This document shows, one piece after another, positions 8,457-15,667 of a DNA stretch of 64,000 nt. How positions within the stretch are numbered: the stretch's first letter is position 1; each line of letters begins with the position of its first letter. A program made the position numbers and the translations under genes. This stretch comes from an uncultured Pelagibacteraceae bacterium (GTDB lineage Bacteria; Pseudomonadota; Alphaproteobacteria; Pelagibacterales; Pelagibacteraceae), in assembly GCA_902524535.1 (NCBI GenBank), contig CABZDR010000001.1:248001-312000 (forward strand), in the 5' to 3' direction. The notes beneath the pieces are model-generated. The model was not told the origin of the DNA. It was given only the letters and a program-made list of their open reading frames with translations, and made no database searches.

Positions 8457-8930
8457 ATGAAAAAATTTTATGCAATATTTTTTACCCTAACCATGATGAT
8501 TGTTCCATCAATAGCATTTGGAAATGTAATTGATAAACTTAATGAGGCTGGGAAATTCACTAAATTAAATGAAACTCTTTCTAAATCAGGTCTTAGCGAA
8601 AACTTAAAAGGTAAAGGACCATTTACCGTTTTTGCACCTTTAGATGACGCATTTGCTGCCATTAGTGCACAAACATATTATGGTTTATTGAGAGAGGATA
8701 ATAAAGATAAACTTGTAAATATTTTAGGACGACACGTTTTTTCAAAAAAAATAACCTCTTCTAATATAGATAGTGAAATAAAACTAAAAGCAATTAATGG
8801 TGAGGAAGTAACTATAAAAAAAGTTAATGGTATAGTCTATATAAATGAGGCTGAAGTTGTAACTGCAGATATTGTAGTTTCAAATGGTGTGATTCATTTT
8901 ATCAATAGAGTTCTTCAACCTTTAAACTGA
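8457..8930 (+). CDS. Fasciclin (FAS1) domain secreted protein
   Basis: 157-aa exported protein consisting of a signal peptide (about 1-22, ends SIAFG) and a single FAS1 domain. The H1 motif FTVFAPLDDAF is at 56-66. The H2-type strand GVIHFINRVLQP is at the C-terminus. LNEAGKFTKLNETLSKSGL forms the leading helix. FAS1 proteins are usually cell-surface or periplasmic adhesion or ligand-binding proteins; the ligand here is unknown. Length is normal for a single-domain bacterial member. The stop at 8930 directly abuts the stop of the convergent FG-GAP gene at 8931. Confidence 0.9.
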   Translation: MKKFYAIFFTLTMMIVPSIAFGNVIDKLNEAGKFTKLNETLSKSGLSENLKGKGPFTVFAPLDDAFAAISAQTYYGLLREDNKDKLVNILGRHVFSKKITSSNIDSEIKLKAINGEEVTIKKVNGIVYINEAEVVTADIVVSNGVIHFINRVLQPLN

Positions 8931-10373
8931 TTATTTTTGGTTTAAAGTTATTGTTTGGTTTAATTCTTTAACTGAAATTGTTTTAGTTTTACCATTTGTC
9001 CATTTTATTTGAATTTTTATATCTTTTTCATTTTTTCTAATTCCATAGTGAGCAACTGGCTCCATTTGGCAAAGATATCCGGATCCAGAGTCAATTGTTT
9101 TAGAATGTTTTCTTAAATTAGAAATCAATGTTACTGTTGCTCCCCTAGCGGGTGCACCATATTGGTTTAAAGGTTTTATCCTTAAATATTTATTATCAGG
9201 ATCTACTTTTGCCTTATACAATGACAGTGGTTGATCCCAACTTTCTCCATGAGAAACTAACAATTCTAATACACCGTCGTTATCTATGTCAGCTACAGCT
9301 GCTCCAGTTCCATATCCATCTGGTTCTAAACCAACATCTAGAGGTATTTGCTTTATCAAACCATTTTCTAAAATTCTAAAAAGTTTGTTGGGTTCACCAA
9401 TGTTATTCAAGAATACTTCGTCGTAACCATCGTTATCTAAATCAGCCGAAATAACAGTTCTTATCTTTGATGGCTCATCAAAAGGTGGTTTTGCTATATC
9501 CTCAAAAATATCATTTTTAAGTACGTATGCTCTATGAAATCCACCCCAATTTCCATTTAGAATATCAAGCCTTCCTCGATAATAAATATCTGACAAAGCT
9601 GTACCTCTCCCATTTTGAAGGACGTCTTGAACTCTATATTCATAAGCGACGTCTAAAAATTTACCTTTATCATTTTTATATAAAAAATTTGCCCCTCTTT
9701 CATTAGCCGCAAATACATCAATCTTATCAGAAATAATATGTCCTGCCACGACAGCACGACCGCCTGTAACTTTCGCCAGGTTCAATTGAACCGATTTATC
9801 GACTAATATGTCATTATTATATTCGTAGTACCTTGTAGGTCCTCCATAGTTAGCAACATATACACCATATTTACCATCTCCTTTTCTATCAACACAAACA
9901 ACTGACCTACCTGCAGTTAAATTAAGATCTTTCTGATTTTTCTCGATTTCAAATAAATCTATAAACTTACTTTTCTCTAAATCTATCAGTCTATCTGAAT
10001 ATTTTTTTGTTCCACTATATGTATCAGTGTTGAGAAAATATATTTCTTCATATCCGTCTCTATCTATATCACATGCAGCAACACCAATTGTACGTCTAAA
10101 TTCATCCGAAAATTTTTTTTGATTTACAATATTAACCAGTTTTCCATTCTCGTAGGATAAAGCTAAATTCAAATAACCAAATCCAGTAACTATAAAATCA
10201 AAATTTCCATCTTGATTTACATCGGTGACGGAAACTCCATAACTAAGTCTTTTAGGATTCTCAACAATTTGGCTTGTTATATCCTCAAAAAAATCAGCAC
10301 TCAGATTATTCGGAATTAGTAGAAAAAATAAAACTACTAATTTCTTTAAATAATTAATCACTTTTATTTTCAT
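8931..10373 (-). CDS. FG-GAP/VCBS repeat protein with C-terminal ASPIC/UnbV domain
   Basis: 480-aa exported protein with a signal peptide at about 1-26 (ends NNLSA). A seven-bladed beta-propeller is suggested by repeated FG-GAP calcium loops, for example DVNQDGNFD (51-59), DIDRDGYEE (102-110), DLDNDGYDE and DIDNDGVLE. The last about 70 residues, with GAPARGATVTL and IKIQIKWTNGKTKTI, match the ASPIC/UnbV domain found at the end of such propellers. It is likely periplasmic or surface-exposed; its partner is unknown. Its first 20 bp overlap the end of the upstream DUF4174-like gene, which points to one operon with that gene and the DUF2256 gene. Confidence 0.88.
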   Translation of the reverse strand: MKIKVINYLKKLVVLFFLLIPNNLSADFFEDITSQIVENPKRLSYGVSVTDVNQDGNFDFIVTGFGYLNLALSYENGKLVNIVNQKKFSDEFRRTIGVAACDIDRDGYEEIYFLNTDTYSGTKKYSDRLIDLEKSKFIDLFEIEKNQKDLNLTAGRSVVCVDRKGDGKYGVYVANYGGPTRYYEYNNDILVDKSVQLNLAKVTGGRAVVAGHIISDKIDVFAANERGANFLYKNDKGKFLDVAYEYRVQDVLQNGRGTALSDIYYRGRLDILNGNWGGFHRAYVLKNDIFEDIAKPPFDEPSKIRTVISADLDNDGYDEVFLNNIGEPNKLFRILENGLIKQIPLDVGLEPDGYGTGAAVADIDNDGVLELLVSHGESWDQPLSLYKAKVDPDNKYLRIKPLNQYGAPARGATVTLISNLRKHSKTIDSGSGYLCQMEPVAHYGIRKNEKDIKIQIKWTNGKTKTISVKELNQTITLNQK

Positions 10374-10896
10374 TTTTTTTACTATTATACTTTTTCATCC
10401 AATCACCAAATATTTTTATAGCATCTTCCATATCCTCAGTTTTGTTGGGATGGTTCTTTGCTCTACCCAGCATGGTTGCAATAACATTTACCTGATACTT
10501 AATTGGACGATTTTTAATAGTTTTAATTGTGTAAAGAGCTTTTTCCTTATTTTTGAATCCTAACCCATGAGTAGTAGTTTTAGGGTTATAATCTGAATAC
10601 AGCGATAAATTTATAGGTTTAGATCTTTTACTTAATGGCATTTTGTCTATAATTTTAAAAATTATTTTATAATTAAGTTTATTCATCTTCTTTTTGGATT
10701 TGCCGTCAAAACCAATTAAATCAATTGATGATTTTTCCTGTTTATTAATTCTACAAATTAATTTTACAGATCTTTTATGAAAATCTTTTATTTTATCTTG
10801 ATATATTTTTTTCGTCTCCTGATAAATTCTATCCTTATAGCTTGTTGTAGAAACAAGTAAAATTCTACTTTTCCATTTGTACTTTCCTAAGTTCAT
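10354..10896 (-). CDS. DUF4174-like protein with extra C-terminal region
   Basis: 180-aa cytoplasmic protein. The first about 75 residues ([15 protein letters not shown], later [14 protein letters not shown]) resemble DUF4174, a small thioredoxin-fold-like domain: an aromatic, Arg and LLV strand followed by a late IGFDG turn. The rest ([50 protein letters not shown]) is a separate helical region that I do not recognise. There is no signal peptide, unlike many DUF4174 proteins. Its start overlaps the DUF2256 stop by 4 bp (ATGA), and its end overlaps the FG-GAP gene by 20 bp. The DUF4174 call is tentative. Confidence 0.62.
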   Translation of the reverse strand: MNLGKYKWKSRILLVSTTSYKDRIYQETKKIYQDKIKDFHKRSVKLICRINKQEKSSIDLIGFDGKSKKKMNKLNYKIIFKIIDKMPLSKRSKPINLSLYSDYNPKTTTHGLGFKNKEKALYTIKTIKNRPIKYQVNVIATMLGRAKNHPNKTEDMEDAIKIFGDWMKKYNSKKNENKSD

Positions 10897-11024
10897 ATTT
10901 TTTTACTAGAACATCTTTTAGAGCAATACTTAACTTTTTCCCAATTCAATCTCCATTTCTTACGCCAAACAAAAGGTCTTTTACAAACAGGACATGTTTT
11001 AAAAGGGAGTTGATTTTTTTTCAT
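10893..11024 (-). CDS. DUF2256 zinc-ribbon-like small protein
   Basis: 43-aa protein read by hand from the minus strand. It contains [19 protein letters not shown] (6-24) followed by [11 protein letters not shown] (28-38). C11, C14, C34 and C38 form a CxxC...CxxxC set expected to bind zinc. This is the signature of DUF2256, a tiny family often encoded beside cryptochrome/photolyase genes. Its TGA overlaps the next ATG (ATGA, 10893-10896), a clear sign of translational coupling with the DUF4174-like gene. A photolyase homologue lies 3 kb upstream on the same strand, separated by the 11069-14123 island. Confidence 0.88.
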   Translation of the reverse strand: MKKNQLPFKTCPVCKRPFVWRKKWRLNWEKVKYCSKRCSSKKI

Positions 11025-11068
11025 TTTTTTAGACTTGAAAAATTATAAATCGTTTTTACATAATTTCT

Positions 11069-12172
11069 ATGAATAATGAGTTATCAACTAAAAAAGAACC
11101 TCAAAAAAAAGAAGAAGATTTCCAATTTTTAATAGATAACTATCTAAATTTTAATCAACAAAAAGCTGTTGAGCTGTGGTTTGAAAGAGTTGAACAATCA
11201 CCACATGAACCTGCAAAATTTTTTCCGAACCAAAATTCAAACACATACTACATACAACTTAATGCAATATTAAGAGGACTAAGAATTAAAAGAAAAAAAA
11301 CAATTATAGATCATTTTAAAAATTTATATTTGGTATCAGCTAAAGAAAATCTTAATTTTACAATAGAGGATCTAAAAAATTGTGTTGAAAATTATATACC
11401 CTCAACAAAACCAATTAATAGATCCATGAAATCTAAGAAAATAAATAAATCCAAAATAGTAAACATAGAAGATAAAAAAGATAATTTAGATAGTACTAAT
11501 AATGATGAAATTGATAATGAAATTACTTTTGAGGAAATTTGGGATGAAATTGGTGACCTTAGTTTTGGAAATGATTTACTTGAAGAGATACAAAAAAACT
11601 TAATTTCTAGCGTGCATCAGAATGTTTCAGATGATATTTTACCTTTCTTAAAAGATGAAGTTGGAGATCCTCGTTTAGAATTCAAAAAAAATAATCATCG
11701 AGTATTTCAAACTGAATTCGATACTGATGAAATAAATGATATTGAAACTGTCAACTTGATAGCTGAACTTTCTTCAATTTTAGATAAAAAAGCTGAAATG
11801 ATCATAAATGAGAATGGAATTCTTAAAAAATTAATTTTTCAAACATCCGACGAAAGAATAAAATGCAAAATTAGAGGTTTTGAAATCGTTAAAAAGCTAA
11901 GAAAAAAAGGGATTAAAATTTCTTTATTTAACGATATCATGAGTAACATAAATTTTAATTCTGATATTCAAAAACCATCAGCTCAAAATATGCCTAATTT
12001 AATGACAATAATTACAAATATAAATATCCAAACATTTTTCACTATAACTTTTGGTAGAAAGCAATTCTTATCACCCGCAAGTGGAAACCTAAATACAACT
12101 ATTAATGAACATGCAAAAAAAATTGCAGGTTTAATAGAAGCTCAAACATCATGGGGACGACCAGTCAAATAA
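11069..12172 (+). CDS. Protein of unknown function (367 aa) at the island edge
   Basis: 367-aa soluble protein with no family I recognise. Residues 1-100 are a mixed alpha/beta or helical segment containing FNQQKAVELWFERVEQ and YYIQLNAILRGLRIKRKK. Residues about 105-155 are a Lys/Asp/Asn-rich, low-complexity linker. Residues 155-367 are an acidic domain (EEIWDEIGDLSFGNDLLEEIQ) ending TSWGRPVK. It is divergent from the DUF2256 gene with only 44 bp between starts. It is followed immediately by a 20-bp tandem repeat. Composition matches the host, unlike the three-gene operon that follows. Confidence 0.65.
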   Translation: MNNELSTKKEPQKKEEDFQFLIDNYLNFNQQKAVELWFERVEQSPHEPAKFFPNQNSNTYYIQLNAILRGLRIKRKKTIIDHFKNLYLVSAKENLNFTIEDLKNCVENYIPSTKPINRSMKSKKINKSKIVNIEDKKDNLDSTNNDEIDNEITFEEIWDEIGDLSFGNDLLEEIQKNLISSVHQNVSDDILPFLKDEVGDPRLEFKKNNHRVFQTEFDTDEINDIETVNLIAELSSILDKKAEMIINENGILKKLIFQTSDERIKCKIRGFEIVKKLRKKGIKISLFNDIMSNINFNSDIQKPSAQNMPNLMTIITNINIQTFFTITFGRKQFLSPASGNLNTTINEHAKKIAGLIEAQTSWGRPVK

Positions 12173-12242
12173 CAGTTTTACAATTCCTTCACGATTCCTA
12201 ACAATCTCTCACAGTTCCTAACAATCTCTCACAGTTCCTAAC
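12172..12242. repeat. 20-bp direct tandem repeat
   Basis: Unit acagttcctaacaatctctc. Clear copies are at 12191-12210 (two mismatches) and 12211-12230, with a partial copy at 12231-12242. A degenerate copy at about 12172-12190 touches the stop codon of the 367-aa gene. Units are head to tail with no spacers, so this is not a CRISPR array. It could be an iteron-like protein-binding array, a recombination scar or a simple expansion. Confidence 0.75.
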
Positions 12243-12270
12243 TTCATTAATTAAAAAAAAAAATTAAATG

Positions 12271-12360
12271 TATTAGCGCAGCAGTGGGATATTAACCCTG
12301 AGCAACACCCAGACCCGCTGTCCTGTCATTGCTTTCTTTCATCTGGGTGTTGCCAATAAG
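12271..12360 (+). ncRNA. Candidate structured leader or small RNA upstream of the nuclease operon
   Basis: By hand count 44 of 90 bases are G or C, far above the surrounding sequence. A perfect 12-bp stem pairs gcaacacccaga (12302-12313) with tctgggtgttgc (12342-12353) around a 28-nt loop. A smaller hairpin, GGG-ATATTAA-CCC (12286-12298), precedes it. The 3' arm ends 15 nt before the ATG at 12369, next to the AAGGA ribosome-binding site. This fits a regulatory 5' leader; a separate small RNA or a DNA-level site is also possible. It does not match a riboswitch class that I know. Confidence 0.45.
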
Positions 12361-12368
12361 GAAAAAAA

Positions 12369-12713
12369 ATGAGTACACAAGACAAACTTTTACCTGCTGT
12401 TATTCCATTCCCAGCAGATATAAGCGAAGAAATCAAAAATGGTAAACAGGAGGAAAAGCTGGATGTTAATATTCAAACAGTTGCAGTTCCTGAAGAAATA
12501 CTATCAGACCCAGATATGTGGATGCCACAGCTTTTAAAAAAGATTGAAAAAGCTTTTGCACCAAATTTAGGTTACGATAATCAAAACAAGTTGGCGTTAT
12601 CACTACCTCTAATAAGAGAAATTAGAGGTGATTATAAATCAAAGAGAATGATGATTTCAATTATTGCAGTTGATGTTTCACCAGTAATTAGGGAGGAGGC
12701 AATCTATGAGTAA
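12369..12713 (+). CDS. Protein of unknown function, first gene of nuclease operon
   Basis: 114-aa soluble protein, not recognised. The N-terminal 40 residues are polar and proline-containing (PAVIPFPADI). The C-terminal part has a helix, WMPQLLKKIEKAFAP, then a GYDNQNKLALSLPLIREIRG region and a hydrophobic strand, MMISIIAVDVSPVI. The start ATG at 12369 has AAGGA 8 bases upstream. It overlaps the GIY-YIG gene by 8 bp, so the products are probably made together. Its role is unknown; association with two nuclease-type proteins suggests DNA metabolism or defence, which is inference only. Confidence 0.68.
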   Translation: MSTQDKLLPAVIPFPADISEEIKNGKQEEKLDVNIQTVAVPEEILSDPDMWMPQLLKKIEKAFAPNLGYDNQNKLALSLPLIREIRGDYKSKRMMISIIAVDVSPVIREEAIYE

Positions 12714-13407
12714 TAAAGATAATTGGACTGCCTGGAAGCGTGACTCGCATTTCAGACTAACTGAGCCGAGTATAACAATTTATAAGGATGGCATTACTTT
12801 TAATGCCTCCTTAAATAAGATTGTAGATGTCTCGAAGTTTATGAATGTAATGGTAGAGTTAAATGATCCTGATAATGAGAAGGCTACTAAGGTTAGATGT
12901 GTTCTCAATAACTTAGAGGAGAGCGATAGCAACTTTAAGATCACAAGATCTAGAAACTCAGAAGATCATCGAAGAGGCTTTGTCTCATGTCGTAATCTAA
13001 TCCAATTTCAACCAAGGCTGAAAAAAATAAGTGACAATAAACGATCAGCAAGAAGAATAGAGGTCAAACAATTTGGAAGGGACGCAAATTCATTTGTGTT
13101 TAATCTAATACCTTGTTTTGAGTTAGCTTCAACTGATACAGTTGAACTTCCAACTGAAGCTGGTATTTATCGTTACATGGACAAAGCTGAAGTTGTTTAT
13201 ATTGGAAGAGGAAAATCAATTAAATCAAGATCCAAAGATTTACAAAGAAGTAACTGGGTTTTTGATAAAATTGAATACTCTTTAATATCAGATGAAAAAG
13301 ATCAGGTGTTCTGGGAAAGTAAATTTCTTGAAGACTTTAAATTAGAGTTTGGACGTTTGCCTAGATATAATGAACAAGCTGGTGCAACAATTCATCAACT
13401 AAATTAG
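12706..13407 (+). CDS. GIY-YIG nuclease-domain protein
   Basis: 233-aa protein with a C-terminal GIY-YIG domain (about 150-226). The GIY is at 153-155 and YIG at 165-167, followed by basic residues R168, K170 and R175. The putative metal-binding Glu is E204 (FWESKFLEDF) and the late Asn is N222 (PRYNEQAG), so the catalytic set looks complete. Residues 1-145 are a novel N-terminal region rich in beta-type segments and Arg/Lys, possibly for DNA or target binding. A strong Shine-Dalgarno, GGGAGGAGG, lies just before the start, stronger than in most genes here. By hand count 113 of 300 bases at 12721-13020 are G or C, above the local average. Endonuclease activity is predicted, not shown. Confidence 0.78.
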   Translation: MSNKDNWTAWKRDSHFRLTEPSITIYKDGITFNASLNKIVDVSKFMNVMVELNDPDNEKATKVRCVLNNLEESDSNFKITRSRNSEDHRRGFVSCRNLIQFQPRLKKISDNKRSARRIEVKQFGRDANSFVFNLIPCFELASTDTVELPTEAGIYRYMDKAEVVYIGRGKSIKSRSKDLQRSNWVFDKIEYSLISDEKDQVFWESKFLEDFKLEFGRLPRYNEQAGATIHQLN

Positions 13408-13415
13408 GAGATCTT

Positions 13416-14123
13416 ATGAGTGAAATATTTAAATTAAGCCCCTCTGATTTTGGCTTTTTGTATGATGAATGCAAAAGATGTTTTTATTTAAAGGTGAAAC
13501 ATAACTTCAGCAGGCCAAGAAGTATAATGCCAAGTATTTTTATTAAAATAGATGGCATTATGAAAGATTACTTTGAAGGAAAATCACCAAAAGATATAAC
13601 AGCTGAATTACCAGATGGTAAAGTTGAATTTGGTGATAGATGGATTCAGTCAAAACCCTTTTTAGATAAAAAAACTGGCAACAGATGTTTTATAAAAGGA
13701 AAGACTGATACAGTGCTTGGTTTCAATGACAACACATATGGTGTTGTTGATTTCAAGACCTCAAATGTAAAAGATGGTAATGTAGAAAAATATTCAAGAC
13801 AGCTGCATGCCTATTCTCTTGCTCTTGAAAATGCTGAACCAGGTAAACCTTCACTTAAACCAATATCAAGAATTGGATTATTTGTAGTTGAACCAAACTT
13901 ATTTTTGAAGAATGAGAACAACGAGTATCTCTTTAAAAATATTGTTAAGTGGCAAGAAATCCCAAGAAACGATATTGGTTTCTTTGACTTTTTGAGAGAG
14001 GTTATGTCACTCCTATCACAAAACAAAATACCTGAGGCAGGTCCTTACTGTTCTCATTGTGAATATATCAAAAAAAATAAACTAAATAATTTTGATAATT
14101 TCAATAATAAATTAGCAAGCTAA
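13416..14123 (+). CDS. PD-(D/E)XK nuclease, Cas4/RecB-like, with four cysteines
   Basis: 235-aa protein of the PD-(D/E)XK superfamily. The core motifs are D98 (in GKTDTV), D112-F-K114 (in YGVVDFKTS) and the RecB-type RQLHAYSLAL helix (128-137) with Q129 and Y133. C19 and C22 near the N-terminus and C212 and C215 near the C-terminus (DECKRC, YCSHC) recall the split four-cysteine iron-sulfur site of Cas4 and AddB nucleases. No cas1 or cas2 gene or CRISPR array is nearby. It starts 8 bp after the GIY-YIG stop with a good AGGAG site, and a terminator hairpin follows. Single-strand exonuclease activity is a family-based expectation. Confidence 0.8.
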   Translation: MSEIFKLSPSDFGFLYDECKRCFYLKVKHNFSRPRSIMPSIFIKIDGIMKDYFEGKSPKDITAELPDGKVEFGDRWIQSKPFLDKKTGNRCFIKGKTDTVLGFNDNTYGVVDFKTSNVKDGNVEKYSRQLHAYSLALENAEPGKPSLKPISRIGLFVVEPNLFLKNENNEYLFKNIVKWQEIPRNDIGFFDFLREVMSLLSQNKIPEAGPYCSHCEYIKKNKLNNFDNFNNKLAS

Positions 14124-14130
14124 ATTTTTG

Positions 14131-14150
14131 GTGCCCAGTAAAATGGGCAC
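14131..14150. terminator. Bidirectional intrinsic terminator
   Basis: Perfect 7-bp stem gtgccca / tgggcac with a 6-nt loop, flanked by a T-rich stretch on one side (aaatttttg before) and A/T-rich sequence on the other. It lies between the convergent nuclease operon and photolyase-like gene and can serve both. Confidence 0.75.
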
Positions 14151-15640
14151 TAAATTGTATTTTGTTTTATAAACTTATCAGCTGCAGATAAAATCATTTT
14201 TTTTCTATCTACTTTCATTTTATCAAAAATTCTAACCATCATAGAAAGTCTTGGATTTTTTAAAAAAAACTTTCTATTACGATCTATAAATCTCCAGTAA
14301 AGTCCGTCCATGGTATTGCACCACTCACCTTTTTTAAAATCCATCATTTTCATAAAATAACTTGATCCACAAATGTATGGTTTAGTTGCAAAAATTCCTC
14401 CATCGCTAAATAATCCCATACCATATACGTTTGGAACCATAACCCAATCAGAGGAGTCAACAAACATCTCCATGAACCATTTGTAAACAATCACAGGTTT
14501 GATCTCACAAAGATTCATGATGTTTGATAAAATCATTAATCTTTCAATATGATGAGACCATCCATAATTTAAAGCATTTTTAATTGCGTAATCTAGTGGA
14601 GGTAAACCAGTCGTTCCTTCATACCATGTTTTTTTCATTTTACGATTTTGTTTGAAAAAATTTCCAGTTTCCATTTCATTTGAGTAACTTTGATAAATTC
14701 CTCTCATAAATTCTCTCCATCCTATAACCTGACGCACATAACCTTCTAAAGAATTTAATCTGATTTTTTTACTCCTATGGAAATCTAAAACTTTTTTGAT
14801 GATAAATTCAGGTGTGATTAAACCTAAGTTGATATAAGGACTTAAAGCGCTGTGAAATAAAATATTATCTTTTTGATCCACTGCATCTTCATAATCGCCA
14901 AATAAATTAGATTTTTCTTTAATAAAAAAATTCAATAATTTGACCACATCATTATACTCTGTAGCAAACCAAAAATTTTTGGTTGTTCCTGGATGATCTT
15001 TAAATAATTTTTCAATAATAGGTTTTAATTTTTTAGTATGATTTGTTTCATTAATTTTAGGAAACTTTGGAATAGAAATATTTTTTGGTAACTTATTTCT
15101 ATTATCTTCATCAAAACTCCATTTGCCTCCAATAGGATTTCCATCAGAACCCATTAATATTCCAGATTTTTTTCTCACTTCCTTATAAAAAGTTGCCATA
15201 AATGGTTTTTTTGATCTTGAAAGATATTGCTTAAATTCATCTCTTGAGTTTAAAAACATTGGTGTTTGAACAATATTCCATTTAATTTTTTCTTTTTTAA
15301 TGAACTGATCAATTTTTTTTTCAAAAAATTTATCCTCAACTTCAAAACTAGTAATCTCTTTTATTTTTTTTGAATTAATTATTTTTTTTAATTTCTTTAA
15401 ATAGTCGTCTTTAAATTCTTTATCCTCAATTTTAAAATACTCTAATTTAAACTTATCTTTTTTAAGAGTTTCCGCATGTGAACGCATTGATGACAAGAAG
15501 AGAAGGATTTTATTTTTATGATGTTTTTCATAAGTGCATAATTGGTAATCTTCTGCCATAAACAATAGGTGGTCTTTTTTGAAGCGGTCCAAGTATTTTG
15601 ATGGAAATAATTGATTACCCAGTATAAAAAATAACTTCAT
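14150..15640 (-). CDS. Cryptochrome/photolyase family protein (FeS-BCP type, most cluster cysteines absent)
   Basis: 496-aa flavoprotein of the group that includes bacterial (6-4) photolyases such as PhrB and the cryptochrome CryB. An N-terminal alpha/beta domain (about 1-130, MKLFFILGNQLFPSKYL) is followed by the helical FAD domain with EGYVRQVIGWREFMRG, GWSHHIERLMIL, DWVMVPNVYGMGLFSDGG and KPYICGSSYF. In PhrB four cysteines hold an Fe4S4 cluster. Here the position before HHIERLM has LPPLDYA instead of a Cys, and the paired CxxC after the KPY segment is replaced by MMDFKKGEW. Only the last cysteine (EWCNTMDGLYW) remains. Likely DNA repair or blue-light signalling. The start overlaps nothing; a 27-bp gap separates it from the divergent SDR gene. 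Confidence 0.88.
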   Translation of the reverse strand: MKLFFILGNQLFPSKYLDRFKKDHLLFMAEDYQLCTYEKHHKNKILLFLSSMRSHAETLKKDKFKLEYFKIEDKEFKDDYLKKLKKIINSKKIKEITSFEVEDKFFEKKIDQFIKKEKIKWNIVQTPMFLNSRDEFKQYLSRSKKPFMATFYKEVRKKSGILMGSDGNPIGGKWSFDEDNRNKLPKNISIPKFPKINETNHTKKLKPIIEKLFKDHPGTTKNFWFATEYNDVVKLLNFFIKEKSNLFGDYEDAVDQKDNILFHSALSPYINLGLITPEFIIKKVLDFHRSKKIRLNSLEGYVRQVIGWREFMRGIYQSYSNEMETGNFFKQNRKMKKTWYEGTTGLPPLDYAIKNALNYGWSHHIERLMILSNIMNLCEIKPVIVYKWFMEMFVDSSDWVMVPNVYGMGLFSDGGIFATKPYICGSSYFMKMMDFKKGEWCNTMDGLYWRFIDRNRKFFLKNPRLSMMVRIFDKMKVDRKKMILSAADKFIKQNTI

Positions 15641-15667
15641 AATTAAATATAACTAATAAAATTTTTT

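Noticed and set aside
8920-8947. Inverted repeat ctttaaac / gtttaaag spanning the two abutting stops
   Set aside because: The stem is only 8 A/T-rich pairs with a 12-nt loop, so I do not claim a terminator.
12172-12242. Possible CRISPR array next to a Cas4-like gene
   Set aside because: Repeats are head to tail with no spacers and only about 3.5 copies, and no cas1, cas2 or effector gene is present.
11069-14123. Prophage or integrative element
   Set aside because: No integrase, structural phage gene, tRNA-borne attachment site or terminal repeat was found, so I call it only an accessory island.
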